Part shown: piece after piece, positions 1-15,019 of the stretch | How the letters are laid out: each line of letters opens with the position of its first letter | Numbering within the stretch: the stretch's first letter is position 1 | Assembly (NCBI GenBank): GCA_012295275.1 | Contig: CM022667.1 | Location: 11,312,538 to 11,372,537 of the forward strand | Length of the DNA stretch: 60,000 bases | Reading direction: 5' to 3' | Source: Chrysomallon squamiferum | Lineage: Eukaryota; Mollusca; Gastropoda; Neomphalida; Peltospiridae | Position numbers and translations under genes: made by a program | The notes under the pieces: model-generated | Databases searched by the model: none | The model's input: the letters and a program-made list of their open reading frames with translations, nothing else | Told to the model about the DNA's origin: nothing

Positions 1-100
1 TATATAGAATGATGGATAGATAAATATACATAGAGAAATGCACAGATATATATTTGCATACTTAAATGAATAAATAATAGTGTATATATTTTTTACATAC

Positions 101-942
101 CTGTTTCACTAATGAATCTCAGATAATTGGTGACTGCTGAATTCTTCTCCTCTGTGTCCAAAACAATCAGTCGAGAACCAATCTTGTTGCAGTCGTCTTG
201 AGCTTGCTTCCACTTTTTAACTGTTGTGGACATTTTCAAACACAAACCAACATCTCGTAGTAGAACGAATCCATCTTTAGTTGGACAGTGTCTACAATAA
301 TAAGAATGAACTTGTTACGAAAACACCTTTAAAACTGCTTTCTTTGAATTATTAATGTGTTCTTATTTTCAGTAATTGTGGATAAATTGGCATAAGAGTG
401 ATCACTGGCATGAATTATCTCTCTATCCAGCTAGATAGCTATCTTTAAAATGAACAAAATAAATATTAATTATAGTCATTTACCTAAAAGCATTGAGTAA
501 TAGCGACTGCCTGTTGAAGTCACAGACTTTGCAATGTCGATTCGGTTCACTGAGTAAAGCTTGCAAGTTCGCTCCTCACTGTTGTACGAAACTGACAGAC
601 ATTTTTCCTTATTGACACAGTGCATGATACACTGAGATACCACTGTGACGTCATCTGTAGAGGCGATGACGTTTTCCGTCATTGTTACGTCGTCAAGTAC
701 TGAATTCTTAATCCAACGAAACTGTTTAGAGTTCAGGCTAAAAACAAGGTTATAGAAATCAGTTAACAGAAGGCAGCTTCTGAATATGTGTGTATGTATG
801 TATGTATGTATGTATGTATGTATGTATGTGTGTGTGTCAGTTTCTGTGTGTTTACATATCTATTTATCCCCTGTTTAGCTATGTATAATATTATATAGGT
901 AGATACATAGATAAATATATAAACACAGACACACACACACAC

Positions 943-982
<40 letters not shown>

Positions 983-1096
983 AATAAAAAAGTTTAAATA
1001 ACACATTTATAATCAAACAGAAAATTATATTTATAGATACCTGATTGCCGCAGATATAAAACTTAAAACAAGAAACAGAACAGAATAACATTCCAT
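101..1096 (-). CDS. Type I PAN/apple-CTLD secreted lectin I-1, partial and frameshifted
   Basis: Three of the usual four exons are visible: signal peptide 1041-1096 (starts MECYSVLFLV), PAN domain 484-737 and CTLD N-half 101-291, all with GT-AG borders. The C-half exon would lie left of the window. The PAN exon has four cysteines in the apple pattern (QCIMHC, KCLSVSYN, TCKLYS). The N-half exon is 191 nt, while intact paralogues have 192 nt or that plus multiples of three; one base is missing right after the acceptor (TAG then ACACTGTCC, against TAG then GTGACTGTCC). Normal splicing therefore shifts frame and reaches TGA at 236-238, leaving about 120 residues: a secreted PAN-only product or a pseudogene. 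A sequencing error is the other explanation. The promoter looks intact. Confidence 0.8.
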
Positions 1097-1161
1097 GATT
1101 ATAGAGACTGTTACTTGTAAACTCCTCTCTTTACTGACTTACAACGTACCCAGATGTTACC

Positions 1162-1167
1162 TTTATA
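1162..1167 (-). promoter_or_regulatory. TATA box of I-1
   Basis: TATAAA on the minus strand, followed by GGTAAC, about 66-71 nt upstream of the ATG. It sits in a roughly 110-nt block conserved before type I first exons (cttatatttgcagg, then tataaaggtaac, then cagtaaacagcggagtttac). I-3, I-4, I-6 and I-7 have the same box at a similar distance, which supports a real core promoter. Confidence 0.7.
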
Positions 1168-1199
1168 GACTGATTTCTATAAATTATCTCTGCAAATAC

Positions 1200-1712
1200 A
1201 AGCACATGTGATAATCAAATAATTGAAGAAAAAAGGAAGTAAAAGAATATTAATAACTGATATTTTAGTTATGTTCCGAAAACTAATATGAATCATTATT
1301 GTATTGTTAGATTTGTGAAATCAATATTCTCTTTTGACTGATCACCGTAAAATTAAGAATCGTGACAATAAATGTAGAATGGATTTATTTATTGTCACGT
1401 CTTCAGTGTTTGGTCTGCTTGTTTCAGTTTCACTAGCAAGAGATAATAAATTAATGTGCAGTTAATGATAGCTAAAAAATAATAGCTTAGTAACACTTAA
1501 TTCATATTCATTCAGAGAACGAAACGTTTGTTTGTTCGAATCTAGCGTGAACATTATTTCAGTTGTGATGGAGCGTATGTTGTAAAATTTTAATGAAAAA
1601 AAAACACGTGGAAATTGTTTGATCTCTATGAGACGTTTACATCTATTTTATTTTATTTTTGTATTTGTTTATTCATTTATGTATTTATTTGTTTTCTTAC
1701 TTACATAATTAC

Positions 1713-1754
<42 letters not shown>

Positions 1755-2690
1755 GTTATGACGTACTCTCCAGAAAAAAAAAAAAAAAAGATTTTCTATT
1801 TAGTTCATTCAAATTAATTTAATTTTTATTTCTTTAGTCAGAAAAAAAAAACTATTTTGAAAACATGCAGAATTAGCTGAAACAGAGACAAGAAACAAAC
1901 TAATACTGAAGACAAAGTCGATCCGATTAAAACCCGCAACACAGCGATCTGTGTTTTTGTTCTTAATTACGTATGTTTGTGTTTTTAATCATTATATTTA
2001 TTTATTTTGTTGTTGCATTGTTTCTTTCTTTCTTTTTTTTTTTCTTGTATTTATTTGTTTGAATTTTTTATTTAAATTTTGTTTTCTTTTTTTTACTTTA
2101 TTCAATTTTAATTCATTTTGTTTGAATTTATTTTTTTTATTTATTTATTTATTTGTTTTTATGGATGTCCATTTTTTTTTTTAATCTTTCTATTATTTTA
2201 TTTTGAAATTTTTTTTCTTCAATTTTTTTAAAATTTATTTATTTATTTATTTTTTAATTATTTATTTTATCTTTGTTTTAATGGGTGTCCATTTTTTCTT
2301 AATCTTTTTATTAAGATAATTTAAACAAATTAATAAAATGTCTTATAAAGAATCGTTTTCCACAAATATATTTAAAATAATCTCGTGAATTCATAATCGT
2401 TCGACTCTTTCGTTGGATGACAGAAAAACACAGTTTTCATTCTCCATAAGCGTTGTTTGAATGTTAAACTGTTCAATGTCATTTAAACAATATTTTTGTA
2501 AAATATCTTCAAATAAACAGTAATCGTCTGTCCACAAAACCCTTACCACCATCATCTACGAATTTGTAATCTATCCATCCCTCTATCTCTTTCGTTGGAT
2601 GATAAAAAAATCTATTCTGTTTTCATTCTGCAGGTTGGCGTTGTTTGATTTCTAAACTCTGCAAGATTTGGGAAAATAATATTCATTTTC
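1200..2690. other. Intergenic spacer upstream of I-1
   Basis: This holds the duplicated type I upstream spacer, recognisable near 1325-1385 by homology to 15240-15300, 19650-19710 and 33515-33570. It also holds T-rich low-complexity DNA with a poly-T run at about 1719-1750 and ATTT-rich DNA to 2280. Blocks beginning with a motif like TTCGTTGGATGA recur near 2409, 2590 and 2862, each followed by similar sequence, so part of the spacer is locally repeated. No gene is seen. The apparent ORFs are T-rich artefacts. Confidence 0.5.
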
Positions 2691-2693
2691 AGC

Positions 2694-2753
2694 ATTTTTC
2701 CCAGACAAATCACACCTTCATTTTTCTTATTCGTCAAACCATCAGTACTCAAT
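2694..2753 (-). pseudogene. Relic of a type I CTLD C-half exon
   Basis: The reverse complement reads like GLTNKKNEGV followed by a one-base insertion and then a sequence encoding LGK, matching the conserved GLTDEKNEGVFVWEN start of the C-half exon. The match stops after about 60 nt and no companion exons are visible. The ATTGAGTACT stretch before it also precedes the relics at 28706 and 43830. Confidence 0.6.
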
Positions 2754-3011
2754 CTTGTGTGGATGTAAAATTTGAATCATTCTGACAGCATCTTGTTTTG
2801 ATACATTTATCGTAAATAAACCATCCCTCTATCTGCTCATATGATAATAAATCTATTCTAATCGTTGGATGATTAAATAAAGCTGAAAATTAGTTTCAAA
2901 GTTCAAGTAGATATAATGGTACCAAATGATAATCATTTCAGCATTTTTGTAGAAATGAATATTTCAGTTTTTTCATACATTAATAAAATAATATTTTAAT
3001 TCCATTTGGCA

Positions 3012-3140
3012 AGCAATAATAATAATAATAATAACAATAATAACAACAACAACAACAATAATAATAATAATAATAATAATAACAATAATGATAACAACAA
3101 CAACAATAATAATAACAATAATAATAACAATGATAAATGT
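3012..3140. repeat. AAT/AAC trinucleotide repeat
   Basis: About 130 nt of imperfect AAT and AAC units. Similar ATT/AAT tracts lie at 5432-5550, 6515-6600, 7736-7801, 8437-8492, 9408-9455 and 9717-9800, and are a general feature of this genome. Confidence 0.9.
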
Positions 3141-3509
3141 CTATCTGCATTACCTGTACTTAGTTTTATCTTTTAATTTGTTTTTTCTTTCGCTCTTAGT
3201 TGTCGTGATGTAATTCGCATTGAAAGAGGGAAATAATAAAAGACAGAAATTTAAGAAAAAAAAAAAAGAAAATAAATGAAAAATTGGTAACAGTTATAAA
3301 AATGAATAGTGAAAACAGCGTCAATAATGGAAAGTAACTGCCGAACTGAATGAGCTTATACTTAAGTAAATATGTTTGCGATCAAATTTTCCTGAGTCAA
3401 ATGTGTTACAGTCAGAACAAATGAAAGAGGCCCGGTAATAAATACATGAAATATAACCATGCGTTACTAAGTCTTGTATTCTGCATCTTTAAACACTGAT
3501 TCTAATTAA

Positions 3510-3850
3510 AAACTACATTTTATTCCAGTTGAGAAATTTTCGTCACAAACAATACGAAGAGCCAATTAATAATTAATATATTCATACTATTTGCCTTATA
3601 ACTTCAAACATTTCATCTTTTTACCTCTATACTTGAAAGAAAACGAAAAAACAATAGTAAATTAATGAAACGAAATGATAATAATATAAAAATCATACAC
3701 CGAAATGACATTATGTTGTTTAAAGAGAAATTTGCTTTACCAAATATATTTGTTTTCAGTTGAGAGAGCCTAAGCGCAAACAATATCAATAGCAAATCAA
3801 TAATAGATGTCTTCGCATTATCTTCCGTGCATGCTCTAGTGTTTGATTAC
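3510..3850 (+). repeat. Two copies of the type II upstream module
   Basis: Two copies of a roughly 100-bp module (about 3510-3620 and 3720-3850). The core has a motif like cattttattccagttgag, then gcgcaaacaatatcaatag, then aataattgatgtcttcgc. Related copies occur at 5960-6080 and 6980-7105 in this orientation, and at 25250-25365, 26430-26530, 26630-26740, 43090-43205, 43250-43365 and 43480-43570 in the opposite one. The recognisable copies lie upstream of type II first exons and I saw none beside type I genes. They could be a regulatory module or an old mobile element carried along. Confidence 0.55.
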
Positions 3851-4252
3851 TTATTAAATTTTTCACTTTGTGTAAACAAACAATAACTGTAATCAATAAC
3901 AATATTAATAACAGATAGTGCATACCCAACTATGAATTAATATATCAAAAAGTATAATGAAGTGAAAAATAATTAGAAAAATTAAAACAATAAAGAAAAG
4001 ACTTAGCAGATACGACATTTCAAAATTATGTTCAGAAAGGGAAAAAAAAAAATAATGTATCTACTGTGTTTTTAAAATAATAACAAAATAGATAATTTTA
4101 CTATTATACGTTATGGTGTTCATGTTTGTAAAAAAAAACATAGTTGCCTTAAAATGTTGATGAGAATTGGACCATATTCTCCAATGTTAACTCCTGTGCC
4201 GTCTCAGGGGTTTAAAACGTCATTTGACGCATCCGAAGACAAACTGTCGTTC

Positions 4253-4477
4253 GGAAAAGGAATCACAATTAGACAACATAGATATTATTGCCAACAGATA
4301 CATTTCAAAAGATCAGTTGAAAAAAGAAAAAAAAAAGAAGAAGAAAAAGAGGATAATTCCTTTTATGATATAACAACGATGGACGATGCAGCAAGAACAT
4401 TACAGGAGGTTGCCTTAAAATACTTTGGCACAGATTTCAACGTCACCAGGATGGCTCCATTTCTACTCCTGATGAAG
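4253..4477 (+). pseudogene. Relic of a type II PAN exon
   Basis: The stretch matches the type II PAN exon in order: an aaaaggaatca start, a catagatatta segment, acaacgatggacg in the middle, and an end (caacgtcaccaggatggc, then gatgaag before gtttta) that keeps the splice donor. An internal AG-rich insertion and loss of most cysteine codons make it non-functional. A 134-codon open frame at 4154-4558 crosses it, but in a scrambled frame with Lys/Glu-rich filler, so I do not accept it as a gene. Confidence 0.6.
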
Positions 4478-4764
4478 GTTTTAAATTTAAAACTCAATTT
4501 AATGGATCGTTATGGTCTAATAAATAAATTTAAAAATAAGAAAACGATACGAGTCTGAAAAAGTTAACCATTTTTCTTGCATTATGTATTTTTATAAAAA
4601 TAAGGTCAATATTTTGATAATTAAATACATTTTATAAACGCCACGTTTTTTTTTTTCTTTCTTTCAGGTGAAAGTTTTTTTGTTTTACGCTGGAAAAAAT
4701 CATCAGAAAACTATACAAATAATTATTAGATGTTAAAAGGGATCTTAAATCATTCTTATTCTGT

Positions 4765-4934
4765 CTTATTATCAGTTCTGTCGTAGGCTGCGGTGTAAGA
4801 ATGGAAATGATAGCAAGTAGTGTCAGTCGTTTTAATAACAACGATGGGACGTGTCGTAATAAAATTCTAGGACGATGGCGTTGTTGTACACATTTCAACG
4901 TCACTAGGATGGAGATATTTCTACGTTGATTCAG
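4765..4934 (+). pseudogene. Second relic of a type II PAN exon
   Basis: Homologous to the second half of the type II PAN exon (cagttctgtc, then gtgtcagtcgtttt, aacaacgatgggacgtgtcg, then aacgtcactaggatgg and a gattcag donor). Small indels break the frame and the 5' half with its acceptor is not recognisable. With the relic at 4253 it shows that at least two further type II copies once stood here. Confidence 0.65.
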
Positions 4935-5109
4935 GTTTTTTATTTTATGTTTCAGTAATATTGTTCATGGTAGTTGTGGTAGTAGGAGAGGAAGTAGTTT
5001 TAATCGTGCTAGGGATAGTATTCATAGCAGGAATGATGGTGACGGATGAGAAATATTAAACAAACAAAAAACAAACAAACAAACAAATAAGCACATATAT
5101 TTGCTGTAT

Positions 5110-5431
5110 GTTTTATTTTGCAGATGAACAGTTGAAAAATGTGTTGAGATGGAAAGAAGAAAAGCGTAAAAACAAGTAAGGAAATAAGATGACAGTTTTG
5201 AAGAAGAAGAAATATTTTACTTCTGCACCACTGGACCAACCATAAGAACAAAAACAATGTAGAATAGTGTGTACTGTTGTTTTCTTCTTCATGAAAATGA
5301 CGGGATTTTGATTTTGCATCTCGTCAAACTTTCACTTGATGAAAACGTATTTTAGTCAATAAAAAGTCTAAATTATGTTTGGTCACTCTGAAAACAGTTC
5401 TTTATTATTCTCATTTTAATTAATTTATAAC

Positions 5432-5489
<58 letters not shown>

Positions 5490-5577
5490 GTTGTTGTTGT
5501 TGTTATTATTGTTGTTATTGTTATTATTGTTGTTGTCGTTATCTTGTTTTGGTATTGTTCTTATATTTATTGCTAGC

Positions 5578-5609
<32 letters not shown>

Positions 5610-6554
5610 GCATCAGTACTGCAACTACTACTATTATTATTATTATTATAATTGTTGTTATTAACATCAATATCATTGTCGATTGGAAATGTTAAAGTGT
5701 TGTCATCAGAGAAGTATTATTAATTAATCATTACATGAACTGAATGCCAAGTATGTTGTTGAAAAGTTTCTATGAACAACAAACGCGTTTAGTCCATGTT
5801 GACTACCTGTCGAATTGATTCTGGATCATACTGATTATCAGAAATAGGAAATAGGATTCCGTGCAAATGTACTAAATGAAACGTGTTAAATCAGAACAAA
5901 AGCAGATCAGATTCTAGTAAATACATTAAAGAAAAATTTCAAAGATCAAATATTCTTCTTTCAATACAGATTCTAATTACGAAATACATTTGATTCCAGC
6001 TGAAAAAGCGTAATTGAAAACAATATCAATAGCCTTTTAATAATCGATATATTCGCATTTCTGCCGTTGTATGTTTCAATGTTAATAATATATATATATA
6101 TATATAAAAAAAAACAATCAAACATAAATAAATAAACAAATAAGCATATTCTATCTGGTGTATCCTTTATTTTGCAGGTCACCAAATGAACAATGAGGCG
6201 GATGAAAAGAAGAAAAAAAATAAAAACTAGTAGGAAAAATGATGACAGTGTTGAAGAAGAATGAATCTTTTACTTCCGCACCACTGGACCAACCATAATG
6301 TCGAATAGTGTGTATAATTGTTTTCTTCTTCGCGAAAATGACGGGATTATGATTTTGCATTTCGTCAACTTTTCACTTGAGGAAAATGTATTTTAGTCAA
6401 TACAAATTTTAAATTATATTCGGTTACCCTGAAGACAGTGTATTATTACTGTCGTTTTACGGTGTTTATTTTTAGTATTATTGTTAATTAACTAATTAAT
6501 TCATTATTAGTATTATTTTTATTATTATTATTATTATTATTATTGTTTATTATT

Positions 6555-6596
<42 letters not shown>

Positions 6597-7105
6597 ACTG
6601 TCGTTGTTGTTTTGGTAGCGTTCTTATTTATATTGCTACAGCCATCATCATAATAATCATTATTAGTACTGCAACTATCACTATTATTATTATTATTACG
6701 ATTATTGTCGTGATATATTTTAAATTTTAAAATGTCATTAGAGAAGTGTTATTAATTAATCATTACATGAACACAATGCCAAATCTTTTCTTGAAAAGTT
6801 TCTATGATTAACACACACATTGAATCCACGTTGGTTACCTGCGGAATTGATTCTTGGTCATCTTGATTGTCAGAAATACGTTTCCGTACAAATCTGCTAA
6901 ATCAACCATGTTAAATCAGAACAAAAGCAGAACAGATTCTACTAAATACATTGAAGAGAAATCTCAAAGTTCAAACATTCTTCTTTCAACAGTGATTTTA
7001 ATTACGAATAATATATTTTATTTCAGTTGTGAGAGAGAGCTTAATCGCAAACAAAAGCCGTTTAATAATTGATGTCTTCGCATTATCTGTCATTGCATGT
7101 TTCGG
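5110..7105 (+). repeat. Tandemly duplicated type II upstream spacer (about 1.03 kb unit)
   Basis: Segments 5110-5420 and 6150-6460, 5700-5840 and 6735-6870, and 5960-6080 and 6985-7105 match in order with an offset near 1030 bp. The unit is homologous, inverted, to the regions upstream of II-1 (about 25250-26090) and II-2 (about 40440-41110). Inside are ATT/GTT repeats, a CAT repeat at 5578-5608, and a short conserved stretch encoding NPVIF then KKKT then HTI in several copies. The motif ggtccagtggtgcgg on one strand resembles a tRNA A box, so that part may be an old SINE head. No intact gene is seen. Confidence 0.6.
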
Positions 7106-7458
7106 TGTTAGTTTTAGTCATTATTTTTTTTTTTTTCAATAAAAGTAATAAAACAAAACCATAAAAATATAAACGTATTACATACAACAGTCAGTGGAAT
7201 TAAGAAAAAGCTAATAAAAAATAATAATAATTAGAAAAAGATAGAAACATCAAAAAAAAAAAAAAAAAGAAAAAGGAGAAAATAATTAACAAGAAAGTAA
7301 ATGATTTAGTTTACTTATGAACAGACAATTCACCACGATTTTTTAAAATATCCTACGTAATGTCCTCATTTGAACTGTCAGTTATCGGCATTTCAAATGT
7401 ATGAAACGTGTTCAGTTTCTGAAAATCCTCGAGCGGTTCAGGTCTCATGTGATTAGAT
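7105..7458 (+). other. Proximal upstream region of II-psi1
   Basis: AT-rich spacer with T and A runs (7128-7140, 7252-7270). From 7375 to 7458 it matches the sequence just before the II-1 and II-2 start codons, but lacks a segment near the atcgtcgtagatt motif. The CACGTG element seen before II-1 and II-2 reads CATGTG here. No gene is seen. Confidence 0.5.
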
Positions 7459-7736
7459 ATGCAGAAATACACAGTTGTTGTCTGTTTGTGGATCTCATCG
7501 GCTCTTTTGTGTCTCTCAAATAGCCAGGCTTTTCAGGAAACTCAAACCGTGTACGGGTTTGTTTAAAAAAACATTAACATCCGTCTGTCTGTCTTTTTAT
7601 TCATATTTGTGTTTTATATTGTTATATTTTAATATACTACCAATCAGAGTGAAATGAAAGTTGTCTCAGATTCTTGATTCCATATTCAGAGGTAATAGAA
7701 AGTTTGTATTCATTACAAAATTATTGTTATTATTAA

Positions 7737-7802
<66 letters not shown>

Positions 7803-8078
7803 GCAACAGTTCAAAAAGACAGAACTGCTGCTTTAGAAAAGTTTCGCTTTAGAAAAGGACTCATTCGGCAAACGACGTAGATATTAGAAGTTACATGTTC
7901 TCTTCTCTGTCTAAGATCAGTTCTGTCATAGAGTGTGGAAGAAGATGTAGAAATGACTGTAACTGTCAGTCGTTTTCTTACAACAACGATGGGACGTGTC
8001 GTCTACATTCTAGGGGGATGGCGATGTTGTCAGATGATTCAACGTCACCAGGATGGCGATATTTCTATGCTGATGCAG
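7459..8078 (+). pseudogene. Type II PAN-CTLD lectin pseudogene II-psi1
   Basis: Signal-peptide exon 7459-7556 (98 nt, starts MQKYTVVVCLW, donor GG then GTTTGT) and PAN exon about 7837-8078. The PAN exon is otherwise well kept (VIECGRRC, CNCQSFSYNNDGTCRLHS, donor after gatgcag). A 9-nt net deletion has removed the original acceptor and the CNT codons; a new CTTTAG acceptor would keep the phase, but the conserved Trp codon is now TAG at 7850-7852. A conserved fragment follows at 8893, and CTLD exons are absent over the next kilobases. An (ATT)n tract at 7736-7801 fills intron 1. Otherwise it could make only a very short secreted peptide. Confidence 0.8.
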
Positions 8079-8436
8079 GTTTTATACTTCATGTTATTAA
8101 TAAAATATGCTAAATATTTATTTACGTTTTTTGAATGTTTTAGCAAATCATACTTACTTCACTGCATGGTAACATTTACGACTAGTAATTTCTTCCTTTC
8201 TTTTTTTTCTTTGTTATTAACAGAAATCAACAACATCGTCATCATCATCATCATGAATATTACATCGTCTTGGTTCTTGCTGTTCATAGTTTTCTTTTCA
8301 TTCTTCTTTATCTTCTTCGTCCGTTTTTAGCTTGCATCATTTTGATGTCACTCTTTGTTTTCTTACTGTAACACAGTCAAAACAATTCCTAGGGGAGCGT
8401 GTTTGATGTGTTATTGATTTTCATTAGTTTATCATC

Positions 8437-8495
<59 letters not shown>

Positions 8496-8892
8496 GATAG
8501 CCATAGAAAATGCAGCACTCACTTGTTTAGTTAAGTTTCTTGTTTTTGTGTAGATGGTGTGTAAAACATAATTTGGAATGAACAGGGGTGGAGTGGTATG
8601 TTGTGCTACAGGATGGGTTTATGACTGAAAGGAGTTGCCATCTACTGATTATTAGCATACATTTCTTACTGATGTGATATTCCTAAAGAATAAAGGTGCT
8701 CTGATGAAGAGTGTGAATTTTGCTGCCTGTTACCGAGTGTCCTCATCCGCATTTCCACCCGATACAAAGTCCTGTTCTAATAAAAGACTACCATAAAAAG
8801 AAAAGAAAAATAGTTCCAGGATCGTGAGCTGTTTATATTCCCCATATAATATGAAGACGATCTTTGACTTTGAGGCTCACTATTCATTTTAG
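8079..8892 (+). other. Former intron 2 of II-psi1
   Basis: Homologous to the PAN-to-CTLD introns of II-1 and II-2, with shared stretches such as gttgccatctactgatta (8635-8655), which matches 39060-39080 in inverse. It contains an (ATT)n tract at 8437-8492. No gene is seen. Confidence 0.5.
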
Positions 8893-9160
8893 TGGAGATG
8901 TTGGGATCTTGGACTCCAGGTCGACTTAGCTGGAAACTGCCACAACTTTCAACCTTCTCCCCAACAGCTGGATGGAAGGTGACGTCAAACCATACATCGT
9001 GTACGTGTCGAACGAAGCATGTTATTGTTCGGGAACAGAATTCTTAAAAGTCTGCAACATGCACGTGCAAACCGTGCAACAGGAATCTTCCAGGAATCTG
9101 AGTGTCACGGTTATAAAGCAGGGGAAACTGGGTTGCAGGTTTGACATGTTGTAATCAGTC
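8893..9160 (+). other. Conserved inter-exon fragment of type II genes, copy 1
   Basis: A block preceded by a good acceptor (attcattttag) and matching 23490-23673 and 38519-38703, which lie between the PAN and CTLD exons of II-1 and II-2. In phase 1 it stays open to TAA at 9045-9047. Another frame is open except for one TAG and reads SWMEGDVKPYIVY, then LKVCNMHV, then GKLGCRFDM to a stop; 38.5 kb shares SWMEG, VKPY, GKLSCRFDM and the stop position. It may be an alternative exon, an eroded domain (a faint Ig-like pattern with NLSVTV before GKLGC), or conserved intron. Confidence 0.45.
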
Positions 9161-9411
9161 TTTGACTTAATGGAATGACGTCCATGATGACGGCGAATTT
9201 CTGACTCTGAGATGGAGCGAACCATAGGATGACGTAGAGCCGGCTTGACGGCGACGGAAAATGGCCTCTGGATTCAGTTGTCACATCTCTACGTCTGTAA
9301 GACTGCAGCATCGCCTACGTCAAACTGGTCGCTCGTGGGGCACGTTACATCAACATCAGCAAATCTGAGTTTGTTCTGCATTTACTATGGTTGTCAGAGT
9401 ATTATTATTGC

Positions 9412-9454
<43 letters not shown>

Positions 9455-9743
9455 AATAAATAAATAAATAAAATAATAAATAAATAAATAAATAAGACGA
9501 CGGTCACGAAAACACGACTAGATAACTTGATGTTTTTTTACTTGCTGTTTTATTAGCAGAAGTTAGCAACCAGATACAAACATAACGAGACTGAAGGACG
9601 AACGATAATTATATTTTAGCAATTATTATGTTGTCCTTCAGATATATTTTCATTTCCTAATCAGAATATAAATGTAGAACGGTGTTTGTTTTGTTATTGT
9701 TGTTGTTGTTGTTGTTTTTGTTGTTATTATTATTATTATTATA

Positions 9744-9800
<57 letters not shown>

Positions 9801-11915
9801 TTATTAAACGTTTTCTGTGTTCGATGTATTTTATTTTATTGATGGCTACGTTTTTATTTGATTTTTTTTTGGTTTTTTGTATGAAACTTCAGTTAAAATA
9901 TACTGTTTCAGATTTTAAAAGGGACATCAAATAGCAATGTTTTATCAAAATTATCATGAAGTATAAAATCTCTTTTTAAGGAAACTGATGTTAGCAATTC
10001 AAGGGAAGTCATTTGTGTTCACTGTATTGCGTGTTTTAGTCACTTGACTTACATTTTAAAATTAGATTTTCACCACCTACGTTTCAGTTAACTGTGCTGA
10101 TTAATTGACACGTTCTCAGAAAGTTTTTCATCAGATTATAAAAAAAGCAAAAATCATTAAAAATCAGTTTGAAGGAACGGAAGATAAAAAGCTATTTGGT
10201 GACAACCTAATACATTCGCATGTGTTCAATAAAATAAAAATAAATAAATAAATACAATAATAATGTGAAAAGGGGACGACTTGACCAGAGTTCCGGAGAG
10301 GTTTTCACTTATTAACTAATAATTATGATGATGACGGCATAATTAAATATTTGTTCTTTTCTAAAAAGAAATAATAATAATAATAATAACAACAACAACA
10401 ACAACAATAAAAACATTAATAAGGACATTAACGACATCAAGAATTCTTCTACAGACAATATTCCTATCACTACTACTACTACTACTACTACCACCGCCAC
10501 TATTGCTACAACTTACCACAATAAACGTACCGACGACAACGATCATAACAACAATAATAATAATAATAATAAAGGTTTTAGAAAGTGTTTTTACATTTCT
10601 ATTCTGATTAATAAATGAACGTGTAGAATATACAAAATGAATGCATGTCTCTCAAATAACAGAAAATAAATATAGTTATTGACTGACCTTGAATTTTACT
10701 ATTGTGTTGTACTTGCTTGCTAATGTGACCAATAAAATAAATAATATGCAATATATGTTTGTAGTTCAAATTACAGAAACAGAGAGCAACCATACTGAAA
10801 AAATCATTGAGTATTTCTCCATCTCTAATAAAATTACATCTGAACTGATCGACTAATTCCTAAATAATAAAAGCTCTACAAACAGTGATGGAGTGACAAA
10901 ACGATACATTTTCGATTGGTGTTGAAACACATTCAAGAAATATGATATATTATGTTTATTTATTTATGCCCGTTAAGGTTTTTTTCATTGGAAATCAAGA
11001 AATATTACACTGTATTTAGTAACTTTCCTATTTTCGCTCCAGTTGTTTTTCTCATTATGTTCTCGTTTCGCTGATTCTATTATTAACTGATATTTTCATT
11101 AAAATTTCAAAGATTTTCTCATATAAACAGGACAAGATCGATCGGTGTTGCTCTACATGATATCACAAGGGTTACGGTGGTCTAAATAGGAGACAAAAAA
11201 TAACAAAATAACAAAGAAGAAAAAAGACAGAAAAAAATACAAGAAACAAAAACACATATTTAAAAAAAAAAAAAAAAAAAAACAAAACAGCAAGGTTTTT
11301 TTTGTTTAAAATCTTAAACCATTTAAGTTTATTCAGTTTCACTACAGCTAAAAAAAAAATAACTGTACAAAGAAACGGACTGATTTTGTAACATGGCATT
11401 GATAATATTACACAAAGCTGATGTGTGTGATAAGTGCTGAGTTTGGGTATGTGTATGGAAACTCTTTCTACGTGCCCACGTCCAAATCAAGGTTCAGGCA
11501 CGCCTGTCTGGGATCCGATCTTTGGGATAGCCAGAGATGGGTTCCGGGACTCGAGATGAGTTTGGATGCAGTGTTTGTTGGAACTAGTCAGTTTTTGTAG
11601 ATTTATCGAAAGTGAAAAACAGAAAATGAAAATAAAAAACAGAGCAGAAGGCTAAGTAACAAAGAGAGACTTTATAATCGTTACATTCAAACTGCTCAAA
11701 TTATGAATATCATTAGCACTACTAAATAAAATAATAATAATAAGTTAGTACAGTTATCATCTCGTTCTTGATCCTTGAAATCGTATCTTCAGTCAATTTA
11801 GCTATTCTATTAGATGTACTTTTTGCTTTTCTTGTATTTTCATGCCTTTCAGCAAATTATTTATTTATATATATATAGATAGCCAGACAGACAAACCATG
11901 ATATTTTAAAACATC
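9160..11915. other. Spacer between II-psi1 and I-2
   Basis: It contains ATT tracts at 9408-9455 and 9717-9800, and ATAA repeats near 9455-9495. A stretch at about 9990-10140 (ttcaagggaagtcatttg) resembles the type I upstream spacer at 55670-55800. There are AAC/ACT repeats at 10370-10500. A stretch at 10580-10800 resembles the 3' flank after type I and II genes (compare 16620-16760, 21595-21740 and 36450-36600). A less AT-rich stretch at about 11440-11580 is unassigned. No gene is seen. Confidence 0.45.
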
Positions 11916-14999
<3,084 letters not shown>

Positions 15000-15019
15000 G
15001 ATTACACAGATTGTTACTC

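Noticed and set aside
1951-2184. Hydrophobic 77-codon ORF resembling a membrane protein
   Set aside because: Phe/Leu-rich composition results from T-rich low-complexity DNA; similar frames occur at 33744-34056 and 26082-26309.
4154-4558. 134-codon ORF that looks less repetitive than others
   Set aside because: It overlaps a relic type II PAN exon in a shifted frame with an AG-rich insertion; no domain and no conservation in that frame.
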